Assembly: GCA_020465985.1 (NCBI GenBank)
Contig: JAANYP010004671.1
Coordinates: forward strand, 1-64,000
From: Centrapalus pauciflorus
Lineage: Eukaryota > Streptophyta > Magnoliopsida > Asterales > Asteraceae
Direction: 5' to 3'
DNA length: 64,000 nt
The first letter of the stretch is position 1. Every line of letters begins with the position of its first letter. A program made the translations under genes and the position numbers. Positions 10,502-21,800 of this stretch are shown piece after piece. The notes below the pieces were generated by a model that worked only from the letters and a program-made list of their open reading frames with translations, was not told the DNA's origin and did no database searches.

Positions 10502-13282
10502 TGTAAGACCCATGATTTCTCAAAGGTCTTAAGTCTAGGCCCCAGTAGCAATGCAATATCAATCAGGAAACTAAGATAATAATTAGCAATGCGGAATTAA
10601 AGTTAATTACAAACAGAGACAATCTTAAGTAATATGGTACAAACTTCTAGACTATTACATCATAGCACAAATATAAACTAGCCCCGAACGCCAAAGCTCT
10701 ATCATCAGCCAAGTACCAAGGTGTTGGAACAGGTTCTAAAGCACTTCAAGCTCTTTCAGAGTCCTGACCTATGAACTAGGTCCAGCCAATCCTTTGCCTT
10801 TACCTGAAAAATAATGCAACAACGGGGTAAGCTTATTTTCTTAGTGACAATGTTGAATTTCACATTTAACATGCAATTATGAACGCGGAAAGCACATGCA
10901 CTGCACTCGGCTCATGCACGGCTCAGCTCTACTGCTCATGCACTGCACTAGGCTCATGCACAGCTCAAATCTCGATGGGACATTGGCCAATTTAATGCTC
11001 TTTTGTTGCGCGTCTTTGCTCAGCTCCCAGTTACAAAACTGTTGTTGCTCTTGAGACTTTTAGACAAATTCATAAGGAATGCTCGGATAATGATAACACC
11101 ATACACACGCGTCATTAGTGGGGATCAGCCACGTACTGGGATAGCTACCAGTAATTGTTGTATGGGTATCATCAGAATGCTCAGCTCTAGCTACCCTCTG
11201 TGCTTTCATCATGTAAATCAGCACATCATAAGCCTAACAATAACCCAACACTGAGCAATAATGTTGGTGTTAAGCTTAACAATCAATGACCTTTCAAAGA
11301 AAAGAAGCTAAAAGAAGGAAAGATCGGCTCAACAATCATAGTAATCATGACAATTATAACAATATGCTCAAGATCAGATTGCCAATAAAATCAGAATAAA
11401 GCAACAAAAGTCTCAATTCACATAATTTGCAGTTAAAGTAAAATCTACAACTCACTATTACTGATTATTTTGCACTTTCACTTTCTGGCTCTGGCTCTGT
11501 TGCTCACAATCTGTAGTGGATTAGAACCACTATCTGACTTATATCAGACTTAAAGATGCTTGCCACTTTGCTATAACCTTCACTGATGCTCTTTAAAGGT
11601 CTTTTAGCTTCTCTTGTTGCTCAATCTGTTAATCATAACATTTCTGATATTTATTAGCCTTTGAATTATTGAATAATAAATTCAGTGTTCGTTGGTCTTT
11701 AATCTCAAAGGCTGATATCTTGATTATATTGAGATGAATATGACCAACAATCTCATTAGAATCTTTCATTCAAGGTTCAATTATTATAATTGTCATATAT
11801 GAATTATAAACATGATTTAAATGGCTTATAAGTTTTTTTGGTCCTTTTTCATTGACATGTGTGATTTTATTAAATCTTTCTTAGCTTTCGTTTGTTCATT
11901 AGAATTCTTAAGAAAGCATATTTAATCATGTCATATGCTTATTTGATGTTTATATGTACATAAGGTTGCATTTTGAATTTAATTAAACATATTCACTTGA
12001 TCATAAATATGCGTAATCAAACACACAAATTTCTATTTTGAATTGACATAACGTGGCTTACTAATGTCCAGATTAGACACATATCCCAGATACATATATA
12101 TGCATATTAGTTATAAGAAACAATGTTGTTGGTTGCTTTTGGTTTTTAAGGAAAAGAAATAGGTTGCTATTTATGTTTACAAAACAAAAGCTGCACATTT
12201 ATATTTCTAGTAAAAGAAATTGGGGCTGCTGGAACTTTCAAATATATAAAGCTATACACATTTTGGGAGTTGTTGTTTTCCTTTTCTGCACACACTATGC
12301 ACCGTACACACACACTTACTTTTATGAAAAATGAAAGAGCAAATGGCTTTGGTTTCTGATTATATATATGTATCGATACACACATACATAGCTGTATAAT
12401 TCTGCACACATAGTGTGCACACAAAACCTTCAATGGTTTCGGTACTATCATAATTAAGGGAATTTTCTGCTGTTTTGCTTTGTTTCGGTATTGAGGATCA
12501 CCGAAACCTTCAATGGTTTCGGTACTATCATAAAGGTTTCTGTACTATATATAAATAATCTCGGTACTGTGGTTGTTTCAGTATTACCGAAATCTCAAGA
12601 GGTTTTGGTAGGTTGAGGTGTTCTTGGCTAGTTTCGGTATTACATATATGGTCTCGGTAGTTTTGATGGGGTTTCGGTACCCCCCTTGGTGGGTTTCGGT
12701 ACCTGCTAAACACAAAAAACACACACAAAACACACATGCACACTTGCACTTTCTGTTTCTGTTTCTTTTTCCCAGCAGCAAAACAACAAAATAAAGTTTG
12801 TGTAATGCTTCTTTAAGATAGATAAACACACAATATAGACATGCATGGGTTTTAATTTCATTTTAACAACACTAAACTATGTTTAATTTAGTGATTTTGA
12901 AACTTTTTGAACATACGCTCATAATCCAAGAACCTGGTTTCAATGCTTGATGTTTTCTTGTTAATTCCTTGACTATACTCTTGAATTTTGTTGCAACATT
13001 TTTGATTCTTGATGATGGATTGAAATGAAGTCATGGTTTTGTTTTTAGAGTGAGAGATGCATCAATTTCTTTTCTTTGCAAAATGAGCAGGTGAGGCATT
13101 TTGAGGGTTTTTATTTGCTAACCTTTTCTTTATTTTACAATTTGGCCCTTAAAGTTGTATTCCTTTTAAAATAATTATCATTTAGCTTACGATTAATGTT
13201 AAACTTATTAATCGCCGTTGATTAAAGTTTAGGTTGTTACAGAATGGGCTCCACCATGCATAACTTCGTCCCCGAATTTGTC
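10502..13282 (-). mobile_element. G2: gypsy LTR with scrap of internal 3' end
   Basis: A 2,740-bp LTR (10502-13241) reading TGTAACAACC...TCTTACA on the minus strand, plus about 40 bp of internal sequence (a GGACGAAG word near 13268) that matches the corresponding spot beside the G3 LTR. It interrupts the C1 gag. The rest of the element is missing, so this is the 3' LTR end of a truncated insertion rather than a clean solo LTR. Confidence 0.8.
12420..12712 (-). repeat. G2 LTR array of ACCGAAACC motifs
   Basis: About 12 copies of TACCGAAACC (seen on + as GGTTTCGGTA), some paired head to head, one unit repeated as a longer block (12427-12450 and 12508-12532). The G4 LTR carries the same motif in the same orientation relative to its element. 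Confidence 0.8.
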
Positions 13283-13862
13283 TATGTTCAGATAAATGTC
13301 ATTAGGAATTTTAAAGTAGGCATGAATTCCAAATATCCGACACAAACATGCTGATGATTATTGAATGAGCACCATCTGTCTTTTCATAACTTCTTGCTTC
13401 TTTAGCTTTTTCAATCAGTACATTCACTGATTTTTTAAATTATACAGCTTTTTAGCTGATTTATGCACAGACTTAAAGCATTTTAGGAACTCTGACTTAT
13501 CATTTATACCTTTACTATATGGACTTATGCTTTGGGATTTAAAATATATTTCATTCAATTCGGCTAGCAACTCCATATATTAATTAGCTCAAATATCTCT
13601 CATTTGATCTTGAAATAGCTACAGAGCTTTTGGAAGTCTGATATCTATTCTTTATGGAACAATTTCATTTATTGATGATATCATTATCATCAATCCCTTA
13701 ACTGATAACTGGTTTCTGGTTTGCGCTGACTGTTGTGAAGACTTATAATTTCTTTGCACTGACAAGCAAATGGAATAAGAATTCCATTTAATTATGCGTA
13801 CTGACTTATGTTTGACTTTTATTGGTGAATCTCTTAATTTAAGATTACCTCACTCTCTTGGC
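13283..13862. other. Unassigned stretch between G2 and the RNase H scrap
   Basis: No ORF of note. On the minus strand a loosely coding-like, stop-interrupted stretch (13300-13650) recalls the coiled-coil part of a SIRE-type gag, but I cannot support this beyond composition. Confidence 0.3.
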
Positions 13863-14107
13863 AGATTCTATGGATGCAGCATCAGCTTGAGTATTATGCA
13901 CTTGTATATAGGAAAACTCCAATTCTGTGTGATAATACAAGTGCCATAGCCATTTCCAACAATCCAGTATTTCTTTCCAGAACACAGCATATAGAAGTCA
14001 GACATCACTTCGTCAGAGTTCACATCCAGAAAGGTAATGTGCAATTAAAAAGGTTAAAGTGGTCTGACAACTGTTCTGACATTGCAAACCGTTCCGTTTT
14101 CCGTTAA
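13863..14107 (+). pseudogene. S1 copia RNase H fragment
   Basis: Encodes the last part of a Ty1/copia RNase H: ILWMQHQLEYY, PILCDNTSAIAISNNP and HIEVRHHFVR match the C2 segment at 50830-51000 (VLWMKSQLRDYG, PIYCDSQSAIAIASNP, HIDIRYHFIK). The usual FVPT...LADLFTKAL ending is shifted out of frame. Most of pol is absent upstream. It probably belongs to the same SIRE-like element as the 3' ORF that follows. Confidence 0.85.
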
Positions 14108-14168
14108 AGAACATTTAAGAATCAACCGCCCAAATATTTCTTTCTCCTACTCACTCACATTCAAATCC

Positions 14169-14176
14169 TATAAATA
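14169..14176 (+). promoter_or_regulatory. Candidate internal TATA box before S1 3' ORF
   Basis: TATAAATA is followed by a CT-rich, 5'-UTR-like stretch and an ATG at 14228. A second element, C2, also has a TATA-like box between pol and its 3' ORF. Inference from sequence only. Confidence 0.4.
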
Positions 14177-14227
14177 CCTCTTTCACTGTTTCATCTTCTT
14201 CTTCTTCTCTACTGGTTCCATAACTCC

Positions 14228-17200
14228 ATGAAAAACCCTAAATCGACTAAGTGTCAAGCAATCCTTCATCCTACTACTTACCAAATGGCTCACCAAAACA
14301 ACCCCCTGCTTCCAGTTTTCATTGGTGATGATGTCGAAAAACATCCCACAGTTACCACGATGCTCACTCTGAAACCCACTATATATATAGTCAACCTAAC
14401 CATTCCCAAAAACTACGTGGTAAAGGGTTATGAAAAAATGGTGGAGTTTCTAGAAGTTGACCCCCTGCATTATGTTATGACTGCCTCTCCTGGTGCCCTG
14501 TACCAGGAGATGGTGTATGAGTTTTGGTACACCTATGCTTATGATCCATCAACCAAAACCATCAGGGGACCCATCCTTAATGGGTCTCAAACCATTAAGA
14601 TAACCACTGCTCTTCTCAGGGAACTTCTTCATCTTTCTGTTACTGAAACTTATGATAAACCACAGCCTGAGAATGATCAGATGGGCAATCTGCTGCGCTT
14701 CTGTGGTGTAGCAGAACCCAAAGTTGGAGCTACATTGTTCAGAAGGGACTTATCACCCACTTACAGTTTCTTATTTGCCTCAGTGGTGATGTCTTTTGGC
14801 TGCAAAGTTGGTTCTTTCGGCCAGCTTAGCAGGGATGAAATTCCTATAGTCCTAAAGTTTGTGGACGGAACTACACTAAACATGGCCAGATGGATTTTCG
14901 TGAATATGAGGAACTTGGTGTAGCAATAACATCGCCTTACTGCTGCAAGATACCCAAGGTTTCTATGCCTCATCTTCAAACATGTCTGTGGTGAGCATCT
15001 CTACAACTCTCAACCCTTGTTAACTACTACTGCATTCCCTGTCATTGGGAATAGAGTCTTTTATACTCCAGTACTCGACAATGAGCCTCCTATATCTACT
15101 CCAATGAGGAGATTACTTGGTTTGGTGGAAGGACCCTCTATTGTGAGAAAATCTAAATCAAGGCCCAAGGTGATAAAAAGGGGCCTGGAATCGACTGAAG
15201 TTGAGCCTGTCCGCAACAAGTCTAAATCAGTTAAGTCTAAGTCTGCCCCATCAGCCTCTGTGGCACCTGAGACCATGGAACAGGTTAACCCCCTGTTTCT
15301 GACCCAGTCTCACCACCAGTTCAAACACAAATTCTTGCTACTTCTCCTCAACCCCCCACCATGTCTCATTACTCAAGGAGAAAATCTCTAGCTAGGAAGA
15401 AACCATCATCCTATTCTAGCACCTTTGACCTCTCTCAACAGGAGTCAGTTGACAAAGAAGCAACCCCTGCAGCTTCTCCTATTTTGGGAGAAAGTTCAGT
15501 ACATTTGGAGCAGGCTTCACTCCAACAAGAGTCAACCCAGAGTCAGCCTAGACCCTCTGGTTCCTCCCAACAAGAACCAGTTGTACAAAAGGAGACTACC
15601 ACATCCACTATTCCAGCCTCCCAACAGGCTGAGTGTATTAAAAGACAGGAGTCCACTCCACTCAACACTGAGTCCACATAGTCTCCACTTCATACTTATT
15701 CTACACCATTTGAGTCTGCACGAGGTGCAAAAGCTGCTAGAATAGACCATCCAGCAGATCAGGGTCACACTTCTGCTCCTGGTGATGCAGTTGTTGTACA
15801 CCCAACAGCTATTGAAGGACCCTCATCCCAAGCTGATGAACCTGAGGGATTGGACCATCCCTTTGGTGAGGCTCCTCCCCATGTGCACATTCCATCATCA
15901 GGTTTCACCACTGATGTTGTTGAAATGCACATCCCCTCTCCTCATGAAGAGGTGCCTATAAACCAAGGTGCTACTAAGGGAACCACCCCATGTCTTAATG
16001 AAGGTGCTACAACACAAGCAGCATCTGAAAGGCCACCAACACCTATGAATTCACATCATGATGTAGATATAGCCACTGCTGAAGGTTCCCTTGACCCCTC
16101 CAAGCTGGGCCATCTCACATATGCCCAGACTATGGAATTACGCTCCAAAGTATCCCTTCCTTCCCCTACTAATCCACAAACCCATGCCTCTTCCCCATCA
16201 CATTCCCATTCTTCTCCATCTACCTAATCCAAACAATCCACACATACTCCTCCATCCACTAAAGATCTTCCTTTGAAGGATCAGCTATCTTTGCTGACCA
16301 ACAAAGTTGGTTATTTGGAAACCTCAATGACCCCCCTACCTTCTATCTTCTCAGACTCTGTGTCTGCTCAGATTAAGGGGTTCTTTGATTCGTTCAGGAC
16401 TTCTTTTCCAACCCCTGCTCCTCAAGCTGATCAATCCTCTCAGCTGCTTGCACTCACTGCACAGCTGTAAACACTCTCCTCCACCCTCTCCATAATTCTT
16501 TCTACCAAACAGGACTCTGTATCCTCCCTGGCAGCTGTTTCTCAATAGATGTCAGCTTTCCTTGACACCTGCACAAACACTTTCCCTTCCACTTTGGCTA
16601 GCTTGAAAACCTTAGTGGTCTCTCTGTCCAATTCTGTGGCATCAAACCGTGATGATATGCAAGATTCTCTTGAACTAAATCTTTCACAGCTTCAAAATTT
16701 GTTGTTTACCGCTTCTGACAGAGAATCCATCGCTCAGCTGTCATCTCTTGCTACTTCCCACTCTGCCTCTCTTCAAACCTGTGTTACCCAACATGTAAAG
16801 GTAAACGACAAGTTGGCTTTCTTAGTGCATAGCCATGTTGGTTCCAAACCTGCTGCCAAAAATGCTGCCCAGCCTGCTGAATTCGTTTCTTCAGGCAGGC
16901 CCATTGTTGAAGTCTCTGTGCGATCTCCTTCAAAGGGGGAGAAGATATCTGCCTCAAAGACCAAGTCTAAGGGGGGAGAAATCAACATATCCCTTTTAAG
17001 GAGAAATCAGCATCAGTGCGACAAGCAGCAGGTGCTTCCCAAGCAGGTCCTACTACAAATGTCTCCAAAACAACTTAAATTGCTCAGCCTACTCAGGCTA
17101 TATCTCCAAACCCTGCACCATCTAAGGGGAAAGAATCCATTCCTGGGAAAGGTCAAGCAGAAGGAGACATCTGATCTTGGAGAAAATTGATGAAGAAGAG

Positions 17201-17228
17201 GGAAGAATCTAAGGGGGAAGAATCCATT
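14228..17228 (+). pseudogene. S1 3' ORF (env-like position), decayed
   Basis: An extra ORF downstream of copia pol, as in SIRE-like elements, whose 3' ORFs have been called envelope-like; I see no signal peptide or convincing membrane segment. The first 231 codons are open and align with the C2 3' ORF: a GALYQEMVYEFWYT block matches its PQVYLQQFWHT block, followed in both by a K-I-T-x-A-x-LR stretch. Two stops follow near 14924. The rest survives as pieces in shifting frames (15017-15391, 15361-15681, 15850-16227, 16273-16470, 16549-17190): P/S/T/Q-rich, then a part that may be coiled coil. G3 cuts it at 17228; its C-terminus seems to resume at 26664. Confidence 0.75.
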
Positions 17229-18814
17229 CCTGCTGTCAGCCCCAGTCCAGGTTGCATCAGATTGTGAAGTAATGATCATGCAGTGCAGCAATGATGTAAA
17301 TAAATGCACTTTCAAACGAACATTGGCTACATGTTTAATACATGTCAAGTACGAGTGTGCATAACAACAACGAATAATTCATGAGTGCCAATTGATGTAT
17401 ATGAACAATGTGAACATGCCTTTGAATAAGTAAAATGGTTATGCAAAGACAATAAAATGTTCAAATAACAATCTATTACTCACACTGGGTTGTACAGTGT
17501 TAATTGCCTCTGAATCAATGTGTGTTAAATAACACCACAACGATCTGTCAAGTCAGTGTAATAGTGATTTAATGTCAGTAATTGCTTAAAACTTAAATTC
17601 TGAAAATTAAGTGAAATTTGAACTGAATTCGAACCACATCCGAATTTCGGATGATCCGAAATTCGAATGGTCCGAGGTCCATCCTTAGTAATTTATGTTG
17701 AGACCTCATTCGAACTTCGGATGAATAGTTAATCCAAACTTCGGATGCATAGTTAATCCAAACTTCGGATGAATAGTTGATCTGAACTGGCTTCTAGACT
17801 TAGTGAATTCTGAAATTGTTATTGGTCCGAACTTGATTGAGATCCGGACTTCGGATGAACAGTGCCCGAATTTGGATGGTTCGAATTTGGTTAATCCGAT
17901 CCGAGTTCATACTTGTATAAATTTCTAATATTTTCCAGAATTTCATTTTGACCATTTTTGCATGTTTGTGACTAATGATCATTGATATAACTTATTTGTA
18001 CCCTTATTAACACTATATAACATGAAATACAACCTAATTATACCAAATCAGTCCATTATTCAACATTTTTCATCAATGGTCGATGAAGACACACTAAAAC
18101 ACACACTAGATTCCAAATTCATACTTAGACTTCGAATCAGAAACTGAAATTTGGTATACTACATCACTACTACGCATTTTTAACATATCCACAATAATAT
18201 ATAACATGCATTATTATCTGGAATCAAAATCTTATGATTCGGTTCTTGTAAAAACCGAACCCCAAAGCTCCAAAATTCATAACTTTGAGCAAGCATTACC
18301 TTGTTTAGTTGATTGCAGTTGTTATAGTTCCTCAAATGCCACTTGAATCCAACTTTTGCATGATGATCTATTGGGTTTGATGAAGAAACCTTAGGTTCTT
18401 AGAGAGAGAGAAGGAGAGAGTAGAGAGAGAAAGTGATTGTTAAAATGAATAGGTATTCTCTCTTTTATTTGTTTGTTTGCCTTATTTCCAATTTACACCC
18501 CTCAACTTCGTATCTTCTTATTTAACCGATTTAAGTCGGTTTCTCAAAGTTATGCTCGCTCAAAAGACAACAATGATAATTTCTCATTATCATTGCTATT
18601 TTTAAAATTCTTTTATCGTTTATGGTATTTTAACTGTTATCGGTTCCTTATTGTTTGCTTGCTCAAAAAACTACGATGAGGATTTCTCCTCATCTTTTCT
18701 CATTTTTAAATTGTGATCGAAATTTACTTAGAATTCAGTCGATAAATATCCAGTAATACAATAATTGAGTCTTAAATTGCCGATTACAAGTAATTGAAAA
18801 GTAGGGATGTTACA
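17229..18814 (-). repeat. G3 3' LTR, truncated
   Basis: Matches 25104-26663 with moderate divergence and one conspicuous length difference: this copy has about 35 extra bases of TTCGG-type motifs near 17640-17690. It reads TGTAACATCCC from 18814. A GA-rich stretch at 18408-18434 marks the likely transcript start region of the LTR. Confidence 0.9.
17636..17905 (-). repeat. G3 3' LTR array of CCGAACTTCGGATGA motifs
   Basis: About ten copies of a TCCGAAnTTCGGAT word, some joined to AATAGTTAATC spacers. The G3 5' LTR carries the same array at 25498-25750 with fewer units. Confidence 0.8.
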
Positions 18815-18864
18815 GCATGAGCTCCACCACGCCACGCCTATACTTCGTCCGCGAAATCATGCTG

Positions 18865-21800
18865 CGCTAAACAGACGTGGGTACTTAGTCTTCATGTCTT
18901 CTTCCGATTCCCAAGTGTGGTTAGTTCCCCTATGATGCTTCCACTAGACCAGAACCATTTTGATCTCTTTATTCCCTAGCTTCTTGACTTTTATTTCCAG
19001 TATACATTCTAGCTCATCAATGAACCTTAGCCGTTCGTCAACCTTAATTTCTGAATGGTCAGTCGATGGTTCCCTCTCAGGCACCAGACTCTTTCTTAAG
19101 TAGCCCACGTGAAAGACTGGATGAACTCCTGACAGTTCCTCTGGTAATTCCAAGTGTTAGGGCTGATTCCCAACTCTTTCAAGTATCCGGAAGGAACCTA
19201 CAAATCGAGGAGATAGCTTTCCTCGCTTTACAAACCTTGTGACGCCTTTCATTGGGGATACCTTCAAGTACACCCAATCATCCTTTTGAAAGTCTATCGC
19301 TTTGTGACGGCGATCATGGTAGTTCTTTTGTCGATCTTGCACCGTTTTCATTACTTGTCGAATGAGGTGGATCTTTTCGTTTGTTTCTTAGAGCAGAGCT
19401 GGCCCGGCGATAGGAGTTTCTCTTGTTTCCCTCCAACAAGTTGGAGTCCTACATTTTCATCAATACAGAAATTTGAACGGTACCATTTTGATGGTTGAAT
19501 GGTAACTATTGTTGTAGGAGAATTCAGCCAATGGGAGGTGATCGTCCCAGTTACCACCCAAATCCATGACACAGGCTCTGAGCATGTCTTCCAAAGTCAG
19601 AAATAGTTCTCTCACTTTGTCCGTCAGATTGAGGTCTATAAGCAGTTCTCATAGCGATACGAGTACCAAGACCATTTTGCAAGGCAGCCTAGAAGTTAGA
19701 AGTGAATCTACTATCTCGATCAGAGACAATAGACTTAGGCGCTCTATGCCTGATGACGATTTCATTCATATAGATCTGAGCAAGACGGTCAAGTGAATAG
19801 GTTTCTCGAATGGGAATGAAGTGAGCAGATTTTGTCAAACGATCAACAATGACCCAAATGGCATCATGTTGACAACGAGTCTTGGGCAGCTTAGTTATGA
19901 AATCCATAGTAATATGGTCCCACTTCCATTCTGTGATAGGAAGAGGTTGCATACTACCATAGGGTTGTTGGTGCTCAGCTTTAACCAGTCTGCACGTTCT
20001 TTTCAACCCTGGCCACCAGAAATCGGCTTTCAAGTCGTTATACATTTTTGTGATTCCAGGGTGAATTGAGAATTTGGATTGGTGAGCTTTATCAAGAATT
20101 ACATCTCGCATATTCCCGAACTTAGGAACCCATACTCTACCGTAAACACCTTTGAGTCCGGTTCCATCATCTTGCATTAGTGTTAATTGAACTCTGATAT
20201 TCTCATCACTTATATTCTCCTCCTTTAGAGCCCGCTGTTGAGCAGCTCTTACATTATCGATAATGGTTGACATCAGAATTGTAGAAGTCATGGCATAACA
20301 GTACGCCTTGCAATATGCTTTTCTACTTAGGGCATCAGCCACTACGTTGGCTTTCCCTGGATGGTATAAAATCTCGCAGTCGTAATCTTTAATCAGCTCC
20401 ATAGACCTTCTCTGCCTCATATTCAAGTCCTTCTGACTGAATATGTATTTCAAACTCTTGTGATCAGTGTAGAGCTGACACTTGGTCCCGTACAAATAGT
20501 GCCTCCATAGTTTGAGAGCGAAAGTCACATCAGTTAGTTCTAGATCATGAGTAGAGTAGTCTTTCTCATGCAGTTTGAGCTGTCTAGAAGCGTAGGCTAT
20601 GACATTTCCTCTTTGCATAAGCACTGCTCCATGCCTGATGCATCTGAGTAAACAACAAAGTCCTTGTTCCCTTCAGGCAGCGCTAAAACAGGTGCTTCAC
20701 TTAGCAACTTCTTCAATTTGTCAAAGGCCGCTTGTTGTTCTTCTTTCCAAAAGAAAGTTGTGTTCTTGCGAGTAAGCTTAGTGAGAATAAGGATCATGAA
20801 ATTGTTTCGAATGTTGAGACGTACCTGCCTCAACCAGAATTCACATTTTGAGAATTTGGCATAAAGTCTCTCTTTGCGCAGCAACTCTAGCAATTCTCTC
20901 AGATGTGTAGCATGATCCTCTTTGGTCTTTAAATATATTAGAATGTCATCGATGAAAATGATGACAGATTTGTCGAGCATTGGCGACAGACTCTGTTCAT
21001 GAGATCCATGAAAGCAGCCAGCACATTAGTAAAACTGAACGGCATCACTAGAAACTCGTAGTGTCCGTAACGAGTTCTGAAAGCTGTTTTTGGAATATCG
21101 TCTGGATGTACTTTAAGTTGATGATAACACAAACGAAGATCAATCTTCGAAAAGTAACTTGTGCCTTGTAACTGGTCGAAGAGATCATCAATCCCGAGCA
21201 ATGGGTATTTGTTCTTGATTGTAACTTTGTTGAATTCGCGGTAATCGATGCACATATGTAAAGTGTCATCCTTCTTTTTGACAAACTGAACAGGAGCGCC
21301 CCAAGAAGATGAACTTCGGCGGATAAAACATTTGTCAAGTAGTTCCTGTAACTGCTTCATCATTTCCTGCATTTCTGTAGGGGCTAGACGATAAAGAGCC
21401 TTCGCTATTAGGGCAGCTCCGGGAATGAGATCGATACGGAATTCCACTTGACGATCAGGTTGCAATCCCAAGATATCTTCTGGAAAGACATCTGGAAACT
21501 CAGAATCAACAGAAACGGCAGAGAGAGATTGAACTTCAGCCATTGCATCGACAACGTAGGCTAAATAAGCGGAACAACTCTTTGCAACGTGCTTTCAGGC
21601 TTTTGCAATTGAAATGAGGCATAAGCACCATTGTGTCTGTCACCGTAAATACAAATATCTAGGCCCTCAGGAGTGGTAATCTTGATCATTCTCTTCTTGC
21701 AAACAATCTGAGCTTTATTATGAACCAACCAGGCCATGCCAACTATAACATCGAACTCTCCGAACTCCATGGGAATTAAATGTATGTTGAATACTACATC

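Noticed and set aside
10045..10551. 168-codon minus-strand frame rich in S/L
   Set aside because: It is the complement of the R/D/E-rich part of C1 gag and crosses the G2 LTR boundary.
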